Of a DNA stretch of 35,192 nucleotides, positions 16,685 to 24,440 are shown one piece after another. The notes beneath the pieces are model-generated. The model made no database searches and was not told the DNA's origin. It saw nothing but the letters and a program-made list of their open reading frames with translations. Source of the stretch: JBBTSQ01 sp039795895 (GTDB lineage: Bacteria; Patescibacteriota; Minisyncoccia; Phycocordibacterales; JBAYGS01); contig JBDKKW010000009.1 of NCBI GenBank assembly GCA_039795895.1, positions 1 through 35,192 on the forward strand, written 5' to 3'. The first letter of the stretch is position 1, and each line of letters starts with the position of its first letter. The position numbers and the translations under genes are program-made.

Positions 16685-17539
16685 ATGCAACTTGTTACTG
16701 ATAGTCATTTTCTCATCGGGCATGCCCACCATACGGCGGGTAAGCCCTGTCAGGATTATGCTCTGGGTGGTGTACAAGGCAACATCGCTTATGCGGTGGT
16801 TGCTGATGGATGTTCCACGGGCGGATTGACTGATGTCGGTTCTCGAACCATTGCACTGACCACAACTCGAGCACTCAAAGGATTGTCTCGGTTGCCAGGT
16901 GTGTTTGGTCCGGGGCAGGTATCGCTGGTCCGTGGTGATGGGATACGTCAAGCGAGTATGATTTTGGGGCTCAATCCTCATGACATGCTGGCGACCTGTA
17001 TCTACGCCCACCTCTCATCTGCATCGAACAGTGGTTTTGTCCACTTGGAAGGTGATGGGGTGGTGGCGATGAAGCTTCGCAGTGGAGATATTGAAATCTT
17101 CCGCTACGATTGGGCTGATAACACACCGTTCTATCCATCCTATATGGATAATCCGAATGGATTTATTCAGGCTCACGGAAACGATCTCACGGCACACAGA
17201 CTGACGAGGCAACATTTGCTTGCGAAAGCCGATGGAACCTTTCAGCAGTTTACTGATGAACAGATTCCGTTGGGTAGAGGGATTCAGGGGGTTACGATCC
17301 CTATCGAACCTCCTAACTTCGCCAACATTGAGTTTGTTGCCATCTTCACTGATGGTGTTACTCAAGTTGAAAATGTGGATTGGAAAACTGCGGTTGTCGA
17401 TTTGCTGGCATTTAAAACCACTGAAGGTGAATTCGCTAAACGGCGGATGAACCGGATGGTGAAAGATGCGCAGAAAAAAGGACATGGTCCAATCGACGAC
17501 ATTTCGTTCTCGGTCATCAAACTCAACCAGGAAGGATAG
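16685..17539 (+). CDS. PP2C-family protein phosphatase
   Basis: A 284-residue Ser/Thr phosphatase domain. Metal-binding motifs are present in order: C-Q-D24-Y, V-V-A-D41-G-C-S-T-G, H-L-E-G-D-G (about 119-125), I-F-T-D223-G-V-T-Q, and P-I-D271-D272-I-S-F. No membrane segment is seen. In VWA/PP2C/kinase triads the phosphatase is thought to counteract the neighbouring kinase. The kinase ATG lies 1 nt after this stop, with a strong AGGAAGG ribosome site inside this gene's end. The family is confident; the target is inferred. Confidence 0.88.
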   Translation: MQLVTDSHFLIGHAHHTAGKPCQDYALGGVQGNIAYAVVADGCSTGGLTDVGSRTIALTTTRALKGLSRLPGVFGPGQVSLVRGDGIRQASMILGLNPHDMLATCIYAHLSSASNSGFVHLEGDGVVAMKLRSGDIEIFRYDWADNTPFYPSYMDNPNGFIQAHGNDLTAHRLTRQHLLAKADGTFQQFTDEQIPLGRGIQGVTIPIEPPNFANIEFVAIFTDGVTQVENVDWKTAVVDLLAFKTTEGEFAKRRMNRMVKDAQKKGHGPIDDISFSVIKLNQEG

Positions 17540-17540
17540 T

Positions 17541-19265
17541 ATGACATCAAATCTTAAAGTGGTTCTCGAAAATCGTGGTCCACTCGTCCTTGGTCCCAAC
17601 GATCACGTTGCGACAGGTGGCGAGGGTGCGGTATATAAGAGAGCGGGTACGGTCGTCAAAGTCTTTACTGATTCTGCCAAAATGAGGCGGGACGGTATGG
17701 CTGAGAAGATTCGACTACTCGCCCAACTCAGTCATCCGTTTATTGTCGCTCCGCAAGGGGTGGTGACCGATGATCAAGGTGCAGAGCTCGGCTATTACAT
17801 GCCGTTTGCCGATGGTGAACCGCTCTCACGGTTGTTTACCAACGACTTTCGGCAACGTGAAAGGGTTACGGATAAAGACTCCTCAATGTTGGTTGATCGG
17901 ATGCGTGAAGTAGTTCAGTTTACACACGATCATCGGGCAACCATGGTTGATGCCAATGAGCTCAATTGGATAGCACAACTCGGCGGAAAAAACGGCATTG
18001 AACCTCGCGTCCTAGACGTGGATTCGTGGGCCATCGGTAGGTGGCCAGCGAAGGTGATTATGCCTTCTATCCGAGATTGGCGAGCGAGCACGTTTGATTC
18101 CAAAAGTGACTGGTTTGCTTGGGGAATCGTGACGTTTCAGGTCTATACGGGTATCCATCCCTACAAAGGGACTCTTGATGGCTATAAACCATCGGAGTTG
18201 GAAAAGCGTATGAGGGCTAATGCTTCGGTGTTTACACCGGGCGTAAGCCTCAATCGGGCAGTGCGAGATTTTAAGTGCATTCCCGGTAAATTGCAGGATT
18301 GGTATCGGGCGGTCTTCCAAAACGGAGAGCGTTCGGTGCCACCATCACCGTTTGATACTACTGTGGTTGCGAAAGCAGCGACGGTGGCTCGAGTGGTGGT
18401 AACCGCTACGGGGCGTTTGAGCTATGAAAAGCTCTTCACTCAAGCGGGCGATCCTGTGGTGTGTGTGTTCTCGTGCGGTGTGTTTCTGCTTGAATCCGGA
18501 GCACTGGTTGATTTCTCGACCAAGCGAGTCATTGGGAAAGCAAAATCTCGTGACTGCGAGGTGGTGAAAGTTGCCAATGGCTGGCTGAAAGCAGACAAAG
18601 ACGGGAATCAGTTTGTGTTCGCGTATATCAACAGTACGAACTTTAATGAGGAGCCGTTGACGCTCCAATTGAAGGGTCATCGTCTGTTGCGATACGAAAA
18701 TCGTTTGTTCTTTGTGACCGATCAAGGTCTTACGGAACTGAGCCTTATGAATTTCGGGAAGCCGATTCTGTCTGCCGGAAATACGTGGGGAGTGATGATT
18801 AACTCCACACGCTGGTATGACGGAGTGGGAATCCAGGATGCAATGGGGGCCACATTTGTTATTGCGCCATTTGGCGACAAGGCATGTGGTCAGATCCGAG
18901 TGAAAGAGCTTGATGGGTTGACGCCAATTGCGGCAAAATCGGGAAACCGGTTTGTTGCGATTATGGCGGTAAACCGCAACGGTGAATACCGTAAAATCGA
19001 ACTCACCTTCGATGCGGAATACAAGTCCTACACGGTGTGGCAAGGCGGGGCTCAGAGTCCTGACCTGAATGTATCCATCCTGCCAAAGGGTGTGTGTGCC
19101 ACAATCCTGGAAGACGGAGAATTGATCATCTTCGTGCCTACGAATGGAAAAGTGATTAAGGTGCCGGACAAGGCCGTTACCACTGAAATGTCCCTCAGCA
19201 ATTTGGGAGATAGGGTGGTGTATGTCCTCGATGGCGCAGTTTGGAGTGTCAGCATGAAAAGCTGA
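17541..19265 (+). CDS. Ser/Thr protein kinase-like protein with C-terminal repeat region
   Basis: A 574-residue protein. I chose the ATG at 17541, with AGGAAGG at 17529-17535, over the longer frame from 17466 that only overlaps the phosphatase gene. The kinase domain occupies about 1-260: glycine loop G26-G-E-G-A-V-Y, Lys40 in V-V-K-V-F, and a catalytic loop M-V-D137-A-N-E-L-N142, where the His of HRD is absent but the Asp...Asn spacing is kept. The metal-binding motif is L-D159-V-D161-S-W, in place of DFG and common in this kinase group. After it, about 300 residues have alternating beta-strand patterns (for example L-L-E-S-G-A-L-V-D, R-L-F-F-V-T-D-Q-G) that may fold as a propeller sensor. 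The stop is TGA, followed by a terminator. Confidence 0.82.
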   Translation: MTSNLKVVLENRGPLVLGPNDHVATGGEGAVYKRAGTVVKVFTDSAKMRRDGMAEKIRLLAQLSHPFIVAPQGVVTDDQGAELGYYMPFADGEPLSRLFTNDFRQRERVTDKDSSMLVDRMREVVQFTHDHRATMVDANELNWIAQLGGKNGIEPRVLDVDSWAIGRWPAKVIMPSIRDWRASTFDSKSDWFAWGIVTFQVYTGIHPYKGTLDGYKPSELEKRMRANASVFTPGVSLNRAVRDFKCIPGKLQDWYRAVFQNGERSVPPSPFDTTVVAKAATVARVVVTATGRLSYEKLFTQAGDPVVCVFSCGVFLLESGALVDFSTKRVIGKAKSRDCEVVKVANGWLKADKDGNQFVFAYINSTNFNEEPLTLQLKGHRLLRYENRLFFVTDQGLTELSLMNFGKPILSAGNTWGVMINSTRWYDGVGIQDAMGATFVIAPFGDKACGQIRVKELDGLTPIAAKSGNRFVAIMAVNRNGEYRKIELTFDAEYKSYTVWQGGAQSPDLNVSILPKGVCATILEDGELIIFVPTNGKVIKVPDKAVTTEMSLSNLGDRVVYVLDGAVWSVSMKS

Positions 19266-19277
19266 CAAAAAAGACGC

Positions 19278-19309
19278 AACGGCTCATCCGATGGATGAGC
19301 CGTTTTTTT
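19278..19309. terminator. Terminator between kinase and HIT genes
   Basis: A 12-bp hairpin (19278-19289 with 19293-19304, loop gat) followed by ttttta on the plus strand. It closes the island. The convergent HIT gene ends in its U-tract, so it may serve both sides. Confidence 0.85.
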
Positions 19310-19670
19310 ATTTTATTTCTTTCCTAATCTTTTCCTTATTTTTCTCAAAATCTTTTTTGTTGCCGAGGGTGTCGGAATGAGGAAGGATTGACACATGGGA
19401 GTGGGGAACTTCGTCGCCTTTGACGCCAATCCAAATCGCTTCTTGATCAAAAGCTTTTTGTTGTGCGCGAGCCACTTTTTTGGCGAATTCAAAATAGGAT
19501 CCAATATTTGGTACATCCCAGACCCAGCGGTAGTGTGTCTTTGGGATAATAAGTGTGTGTCCGACTGAGACAGGGTTGATGTCGAGAAATGCTAAAAAGT
19601 CGGCGTCTTCGTGGACAATGTGTGCGGGGATTTCTTTGTTTACGATTTTACAGAAGATACAGGAATTCAT
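19308..19670 (-). CDS. HIT-family hydrolase with altered triad
   Basis: A 120-residue protein beginning M-N-S-C-I-F-C-K-I, a zinc-like CxxC start common in HIT proteins. It has the L-D-I-N-P-V-S-V-G-H-T-L-I-I-P-K core. The histidine triad region reads P-H90-S-H92-V-S94-I. The central, nucleophilic His is kept, but the third His is replaced by Ser. The family hydrolyses nucleoside phosphoramidates or dinucleoside polyphosphates. The ATG is 7 nt from a TATACT, so the mRNA is probably leaderless, and the gene is divergent from recJ across only 28 nt. Confidence 0.88.
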   Translation of the reverse strand: MNSCIFCKIVNKEIPAHIVHEDADFLAFLDINPVSVGHTLIIPKTHYRWVWDVPNIGSYFEFAKKVARAQQKAFDQEAIWIGVKGDEVPHSHVSILPHSDTLGNKKDFEKNKEKIRKEIK

Positions 19671-19677
19671 ACCCTCT

Positions 19678-19692
19678 AGTATATGGTAAAAT
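19678..19692. promoter_or_regulatory. Abutting divergent promoters of HIT and recJ
   Basis: The minus-strand -10 TATACT (19683-19678) is 7 nt before the HIT start. The plus-strand TGGTAAAAT (19684-19692) is 6 nt before the recJ start. The two -10 elements touch, so only one can be occupied at a time. Confidence 0.6.
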
Positions 19693-19698
19693 TGACTG

Positions 19699-21435
19699 AT
19701 GCGAAACTATACCGTTCGGGAACCGATTCCTGATAGTGCCCATGAAGCATTGGCTGACTTTCCATTACTTACGCGAAATCTTTTGTATTATCGTGGCCTT
19801 AATACTAAAGAAAAGGCGTCTGACTTTCTATTGCCGGATTACGAAAAGCACACTTATGATCCATTTTTGCTCAAAGATGCAGAAAAGGCTGCGAAGCGTA
19901 TTTGGAAGGCTGTGTTGTCAGGAGAAAAGATCGTGATTTATAGTGACTATGATGCTGACGGGGTGCCGGCGGGGGTGTTGATGCATGATTTTTTTAAAAA
20001 GATTGGTTACACGAATTTTATAAACTACATTCCTCATCGACATGATGAAGGATTTGGTTTGCATATTGAAGCTATCGACGAATTAATTAAAAAAGACGCT
20101 AAAATAATTATTACGCTTGATTGTGGTATCGGTGATGTGAAAGAAGTTGCGCACGCGCAGTCGAAAGGAGTGGATGTGATTGTGACCGATCACCATTTAC
20201 CTCACGACACCTTGCCTCCAGCATTTGCCATTGTAAATCCAAAGCAGTCCGACTGCCTGTACCCAGAAAAAATGCTGTGTGGTTCGGGTGTGGCGTTTAA
20301 ACTTGTGCAGGCGTTGATTAAGACTGGTCCGTTTGCAGAAAAAGCTGTGGAGGCAAAGATTAATTGGCCACTTAAAGATGGTTTTGAAAAATGGCTTCTT
20401 GATATGGCGGGGATTGGTACGCTTTCTGATATGGTACCGCTAACAGGAGAAAATCGAGTAATTGCACATTTTGGCCTAAAAGTACTTCGTAAGTCGCCAC
20501 GTCTTGGACTTTTGAAATTACTCCGAGCACTCGGTACCGATCAACGATTCCTCACTGAAGAAGATGTAGGTTTCACTATTTCACCGCGCATCAATGCTGC
20601 TTCTCGAATGGGGGTGCCATACGATGCTTTCCGATTACTCTCAACCACTGATGCCGATGAGGCGCACACCCTTGCTCTACATTTAAATGAAATCAATGAT
20701 GAGCGGAAAGGGATCGTGGCTCAAATTACTAAAGAAGTGAAAGCGATTATTCGTGAGCGCTACGCTGATTCACCAAAAGAAGTGATTGTGATGGGTAATC
20801 CAAAATGGAAACCGACGATTTTAGGCTTGGTGGCAAATGCTCTGATGAATGATCATACTCGACCAGTCTTTTTGTGGGGGAGAGAGACGGGGACGGTACT
20901 TAAAGGCTCATGTCGGTCTGATGGTAGTGTGGATGTGACCGCGTTGATGTCGGAAGCGCGGGATCATTTTCATGAGTATGGAGGGCACGCACTTTCCGGA
21001 GGCTTTTCGGTGGTGCAGGAGAAAGTACATTTGCTTGAAGATGCGCTCAATTCTGCCTATCAAAAAGTGAAGACTGCTTTTACGGCGCCAGTAGTCTATG
21101 CCGATGCACGACTCACTGTCGATGAGGTGAATGAGGGTTTGTACACTGAGGTGACCAAGCTTTCGCCGTTTGGGGTGGGAAATCCAAAACCGATTTTCTT
21201 GTTCGAATTTGTCTCACCATCTGCGGTGAAGAATTTTGGCAAACAAAAGAATCATTTGGAGTTATCGTTTAAGCGAAAGAACGGGGGACCGCTCAAGGCG
21301 ATTGGCTTTTTTATGGTGGAAGGTGATTTTGCGGTACTGTCTTCGGGTAAGCCGTTTTCTCTGGTGGCTACACTCGAAAAATCCTATTTTAGAAATATGC
21401 CGGAGCTTAGGTTGCGGATAATTGACATATTTTAG
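19699..21435 (+). CDS. recJ: Single-stranded-DNA exonuclease RecJ
   Basis: A 578-residue 5'-3' exonuclease used in recombination and mismatch or base-excision repair. DHH-family motifs appear in order: Y-S-D-Y-D-A-D-G, L-D-C-G-I-G, V-T-D-H-H-L-P-H-D, G-I-G-T-L-S-D-M-V-P-L, R-I-N-A-A-S-R-M-G, and the DHHA1-type G-G-H-A-L-S-G-G-F. The C-terminal OB-like region ends R-L-R-I-I-D-I-F. Length is normal for RecJ. The ATG lies 6 nt after TGGTAAAAT, which suggests leaderless translation. Its final codons contain the -35 box of the downstream RNA gene. Confidence 0.95.
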   Translation: MRNYTVREPIPDSAHEALADFPLLTRNLLYYRGLNTKEKASDFLLPDYEKHTYDPFLLKDAEKAAKRIWKAVLSGEKIVIYSDYDADGVPAGVLMHDFFKKIGYTNFINYIPHRHDEGFGLHIEAIDELIKKDAKIIITLDCGIGDVKEVAHAQSKGVDVIVTDHHLPHDTLPPAFAIVNPKQSDCLYPEKMLCGSGVAFKLVQALIKTGPFAEKAVEAKINWPLKDGFEKWLLDMAGIGTLSDMVPLTGENRVIAHFGLKVLRKSPRLGLLKLLRALGTDQRFLTEEDVGFTISPRINAASRMGVPYDAFRLLSTTDADEAHTLALHLNEINDERKGIVAQITKEVKAIIRERYADSPKEVIVMGNPKWKPTILGLVANALMNDHTRPVFLWGRETGTVLKGSCRSDGSVDVTALMSEARDHFHEYGGHALSGGFSVVQEKVHLLEDALNSAYQKVKTAFTAPVVYADARLTVDEVNEGLYTEVTKLSPFGVGNPKPIFLFEFVSPSAVKNFGKQKNHLELSFKRKNGGPLKAIGFFMVEGDFAVLSSGKPFSLVATLEKSYFRNMPELRLRIIDIF

Positions 21436-21450
21436 TATAGATGATACTTT
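21422..21450 (+). promoter_or_regulatory. Promoter of the orphan RNA gene
   Basis: A perfect TTGACA (21422-21427) within the last recJ codons, a 17-nt spacer, and an extended -10 TGaTACTTT (TACTTT at 21445-21450). The promoter at 14815 has the same layout. Confidence 0.6.
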
Positions 21451-21456
21451 GGTGTT

Positions 21457-21803
21457 CGGTAGGACAGAAAAATCGATAGGCATGATTACGAGAGTAAGTA
21501 ATCTTTTGGCGGACACTGCTTACTCGCCTCGAGACACTACCAAGCTTTGGTCTACTGATGCACGAGCTGTTTCCATACTTGTGTGGGTAGATTGAAGTTA
21601 TTGCCATCTCTCGGCACATAGGGTGCACTTCCGGTTCCCGGGAAACGAGGGCTTACAGGGACTGTATACGAGGTACTCCGTAGGAAGCGTTCAACCTACG
21701 CGACTTACATTGTGAGATCTCACTCTCGTGCGTACGGAGAGGGTACAGAAAAAGTTACAGACGCTCGGGCCCCCGCAGTGCATACGGCACTGCGGGGTTT
21801 TCA
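21457..21803 (+). ncRNA. Unidentified structured RNA, about 340 nt
   Basis: The 388-bp gap between recJ and rnhA has no credible ORF but has its own promoter and a strong terminator. Helices visible by eye: gattac/gtaatc (21484-21489 with 21498-21503); gcac/gtgc around 21614-21626; ctgta/tacag (21662-21666 with 21744-21748); ctccgta/tacggag (21676-21682 with 21733-21739), nested inside the previous pair; and a competing cgtagg/cctacg hairpin (21679-21684 with 21695-21700). A 12-nt palindrome gtgagatctcac is at 21712-21723. The motif acagaaaaa occurs near both ends. Size fits RNase P RNA or tmRNA, but the hallmark sequences of neither were found (see rejected items). Identity unknown. Confidence 0.6.
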
Positions 21804-21805
21804 TT
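21771..21805 (+). terminator. Terminator of the orphan RNA gene
   Basis: An 11-bp GC-rich hairpin (21771-21781 with 21787-21797, loop atacg), followed by ttttcatttt. Confidence 0.88.
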
Positions 21806-21808
21806 TTG

Positions 21809-21817
21809 TGTTAAAAT
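21809..21817 (+). promoter_or_regulatory. Extended -10 promoter of rnhA (leaderless)
   Basis: TGTTAAAAT ends 6 nt before the ATG at 21824, directly after the preceding terminator. Confidence 0.6.
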
Positions 21818-21823
21818 GACTAG

Positions 21824-22552
21824 ATGCTAGAGAAAATTACTATTTTTACTGACGGATCTTCTCGGGGGAATCCAGGCCCTGGAGGTTTTGGTGCTGTGGT
21901 AGTGGGTAATGATTTCGTTCAAGAAATTGGTGGACGAGAAAATCATACTACCAACAACCGGATGGAACTTCTGGCTGTTATTTCAGCATTATCTTTTCTC
22001 GACACTATTACACTATCAACTAATAACTATCAACTTCTTCTCTACTCTGATTCCCGCTATGTCATCAACGGTGCCACCAAATGGATTTTTGGTTGGCAGA
22101 AAAATGGCTGGATAACCAGCCAAAAGAAAGAAGTTGAGAATCAAGATTTGTGGGAAAGACTTTTTGGTGCAATGCGTGGAAAAAAGATTGATTGGCGGTA
22201 TGTGGGTGGACACATAGGTGTGTCTGGTAACGAACGCTGTGATGAAATCGCCACCGCTTTTGCTGATAATACTTCGCCGAAATTGTACACAGGCTCGCTT
22301 GTAGAGTATCCGATCAAGAATATTCTTTCGGTTATCTCAAATCCTGCGCTCGCATCAACCAAAGAAAAAAGCGGATCACGGTCAAAGGCTACGGCGTATT
22401 CCTATGTCAGTAGCGTGAATGGGGTAGTACAAACACACAAGACTTGGGCGGAATGCGAAAAACGAGTGAAAGGTGTCTCGGGTACGCGTTTTAAAAAGGC
22501 ACTCAATCCAGCTGAAGAGCAGGATTTGATACGACAATGGTCTACCAAGTAG
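21824..22552 (+). CDS. rnhA: Ribonuclease HI with C-terminal viroplasmin-like domain
   Basis: A 242-residue protein. Residues 1-150 are a complete RNase HI that cleaves RNA in RNA-DNA hybrids: Asp10 in F-T-D-G-S-S, Glu48 in N-N-R-M-E-L, Asp76 in Y-S-D-S-R-Y, and Asp140 in G-N-E-R-C-D-E. The C-terminus (about 195-242: A-Y-S-Y-V-S-S-V-N-G-V, T-W-A-E-C-E-K-R-V-K-G, G-T-R-F-K-K) matches the viroplasmin/hybrid-binding domain that in eukaryotic and many bacterial RNases H1 lies at the N-terminus. Residues 60-72 are coded by a short dispersed repeat sequence (see findings). The comEC start overlaps this stop by 16 nt. Confidence 0.92.
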   Translation: MLEKITIFTDGSSRGNPGPGGFGAVVVGNDFVQEIGGRENHTTNNRMELLAVISALSFLDTITLSTNNYQLLLYSDSRYVINGATKWIFGWQKNGWITSQKKEVENQDLWERLFGAMRGKKIDWRYVGGHIGVSGNERCDEIATAFADNTSPKLYTGSLVEYPIKNILSVISNPALASTKEKSGSRSKATAYSYVSSVNGVVQTHKTWAECEKRVKGVSGTRFKKALNPAEEQDLIRQWSTK

Positions 22553-24117
22553 ATACAGTTACTCGCGAAGCACTCCGTACAAAACTTACTCACAAGTTTC
22601 TCTTTCAAAATCGAATCATTCAGTATTCGCTTGCTGGTTTTATCCTAGGTGTCGCTTCTGCGTCACTTTTTTCTTTTGGATTGGCAGGGTCGGGGGTCAT
22701 TTCACTGCTCGCGTTACTGATTCTTTTTTATGGAGAGGTGGATACGAGAGCACACAAGGAATATACCCGACTCATCTTTTGGTTACTTTTGTTTTGTGCT
22801 ATCGGTGTGGGACGGGTCGCAATCTTGGAGCACACGGCTAGGCATAATCTCGATCCGTTTGTGGGGACGAGAGTGTCTGTGTCGGGAGTGGTGGTCGGTG
22901 AGCCAGATATTCGAGATGATGCGCGGAAGCTCACCGTACTGGTCGATACGATTTCAGACAATCACGGCACAGCAAAGTATTCTGGGAAAGTGTTGGTATC
23001 GAGCACCTTGTACCCGACCGTGGCGTACGGCGATCGGGTGCAGGTTCGGGGCGCACTCTCGTATCCGCGGATATTTGAGTCACAAGCACAGACAGGAAGA
23101 GTGTTTAATTACCCGGCGTATCTAGCAAAAGACGATATCTTTTATACGATGGATCGAGCGGGAGTATCGGTGGTGGGACACGATGAGGGGAATTGGGTAC
23201 AGGCGAGGTTGTTTGCACTCAAACATTATTTTGTGTCGACGATTGACCAAATTCTCTCTGAACCCTACGCCTCGCTTTTGAGCGGGCTACTCCTTGGAGG
23301 AAAGCAGTCGCTGGGCAAAGAACTACTTGATCAATTTAAAACCGTCGGTCTGATTCATATCGTAGTGCTTTCGGGCTACAACATTACCTTGGTAGGGGAT
23401 GTAATTTTAAAATTGTTTTCCTTTTTACCGAGATTTTTCTCGATGTCGCTCAGTGTGACTACTATTATTCTCTTCGCGCTGATGACGGGGGCGGGAGCGA
23501 CGGTGGTGCGGGCGAGTGCGATGGCATTGATAGCGCTCTACGCGCGGACACACGGGAAGATGTATGATATGACACGCGCATTACTTTTTGCGGGTTTTGT
23601 GATGGTGTTCCATAATCCAGCGATTTTGCTTTTTGATACATCGTTCCAACTTTCTTTCTTGGCGACTCTTGGACTTATTTTACTCTCACCAATTTTTAAA
23701 GAAAAATTGTCGTTTTTGCCGGAGCGGTTTCAGTTTCGAGAGATCGTGGCGAGTACCTTGGCGACCCAGGCGTTTGTGTTGCCCTTGATTTTGTACAACA
23801 CGGGTGCATTGGCGGTGCTTTCGCTCCCTGCAAATTTACTGGTGCTTCCGACCATCCCAGCCACAATGCTTTCGGGATTTGTGGCGACAGTTACGGCTTT
23901 TGCAAGTCCAATTGTTGCGTTGCCCTTCACTGGTGTGGCGTCACTCTTGCTTCACTATCAAGTTGGTTTGGTGCGATTAATTGCCAGTATTCCTTTTGCA
24001 TCGGTAACGATCCCGGCTTTTCCTGTCGGGGTGCTTGTCATTGCGTATTGTGTGCTTGGAGGGTGGATTTTTTGGATACGCACGAATACTAGGCAGGCTT
24101 CAGACGTTGAACTATAG
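22537..24117 (+). CDS. comEC: ComEC competence channel, N-terminal part
   Basis: A 526-residue polytopic membrane protein. It has two or three N-terminal helices, then an OB-like extracellular domain (about 95-215, V-S-G-V-V-V-G-E-P-D-I). The competence domain follows, with G-L-L-L-G-G-K-Q-S-L, L-I-H-I-V-V-L-S-G-Y-N-I-T and T-G-A-G-A-T-V-V-R-A-S-A-M-A. It is the predicted DNA-import channel. The usual C-terminal metallo-beta-lactamase domain is absent and appears to be encoded separately at 26219-27076. The gene overlaps rnhA by 16 nt. With the type IV pilus genes it suggests natural DNA uptake. Confidence 0.92.
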   Translation: MVYQVDTVTREALRTKLTHKFLFQNRIIQYSLAGFILGVASASLFSFGLAGSGVISLLALLILFYGEVDTRAHKEYTRLIFWLLLFCAIGVGRVAILEHTARHNLDPFVGTRVSVSGVVVGEPDIRDDARKLTVLVDTISDNHGTAKYSGKVLVSSTLYPTVAYGDRVQVRGALSYPRIFESQAQTGRVFNYPAYLAKDDIFYTMDRAGVSVVGHDEGNWVQARLFALKHYFVSTIDQILSEPYASLLSGLLLGGKQSLGKELLDQFKTVGLIHIVVLSGYNITLVGDVILKLFSFLPRFFSMSLSVTTIILFALMTGAGATVVRASAMALIALYARTHGKMYDMTRALLFAGFVMVFHNPAILLFDTSFQLSFLATLGLILLSPIFKEKLSFLPERFQFREIVASTLATQAFVLPLILYNTGALAVLSLPANLLVLPTIPATMLSGFVATVTAFASPIVALPFTGVASLLLHYQVGLVRLIASIPFASVTIPAFPVGVLVIAYCVLGGWIFWIRTNTRQASDVEL

Positions 24118-24122
24118 GGAGG

Positions 24123-24151
24123 TTGCTTTTATGGATGTGTGGGAGTATTGT
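24123..24151 (+). promoter_or_regulatory. Candidate promoter of small unknown gene
   Basis: TTGCTT, a 17-nt spacer, and TATTGT (24146-24151), 34 nt upstream of the ATG at 24186. Confidence 0.4.
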
Positions 24152-24185
24152 AAAAGAGGAATAGTTCATCTCAAACCTTGTATCT

Positions 24186-24383
24186 ATGTCAACTAAGCCG
24201 TCTTCCACAGACCGTCCTAAAATCAGGCGGATTTTCCCTAATCTTCCTTATCCGCGCGCAGGCAATTTTCAGCCTGACAATGATAGTGCTGGGCGTGATA
24301 ATGCTATAAGTAATGAAGTTGGTGCTCGGCCAGATCGGGCTCCAAGGCGGGTTTCTCTCGCTGATGCGATGTTGGTGCTCTGA
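24186..24383 (+). CDS. Small basic, probably disordered protein, unknown
   Basis: A 65-residue ORF rich in Pro, Arg, Asp and Ser with no predicted membrane helix or recognised domain; it ends A-D-A-M-L-V-L. A promoter-like pair lies upstream and a strong terminator downstream (24441), which supports it as a real transcription unit. An almost exactly overlapping minus-strand ORF of the same length has no such signals. The N-terminus M-S-T-K-P-S-S-T resembles M-S-K-P-K-S-T of the gene at 25169, but the rest does not align. Function unknown. Confidence 0.45.
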   Translation: MSTKPSSTDRPKIRRIFPNLPYPRAGNFQPDNDSAGRDNAISNEVGARPDRAPRRVSLADAMLVL

Positions 24384-24440
24384 CATTAAATCTCTTCGAC
24401 ACTAGTCGATTGTTGGTTTGATAAGGTGGTAAAACGATTT

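Noticed and set aside
14953..19265. Calling the island a tellurium-resistance operon
   Set aside because: Only the VWA-PP2C-kinase part resembles TerY-linked modules. No TerC, TerD or other Ter proteins are present, so tellurite resistance is not supported.
21457..21803. RNase P RNA (rnpB) or tmRNA (ssrA) identity for the orphan RNA
   Set aside because: Size fits, and acagaa occurs near the 3' end. However, I could not find the gaggaaagtcc-type core of RNase P, the tmRNA tRNA-like ends with a ggttcga T-loop, or a tag reading frame. SRP (ggaagcagc) and 6S patterns are absent too. A covariance search is needed to decide.
24189..24386. Minus-strand 65-codon ORF opposite the small gene at 24186
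   Set aside because: No promoter or terminator in the right orientation close by; the plus-strand ORF has both. Neither has recognisable homology, so even the plus-strand call is modest.
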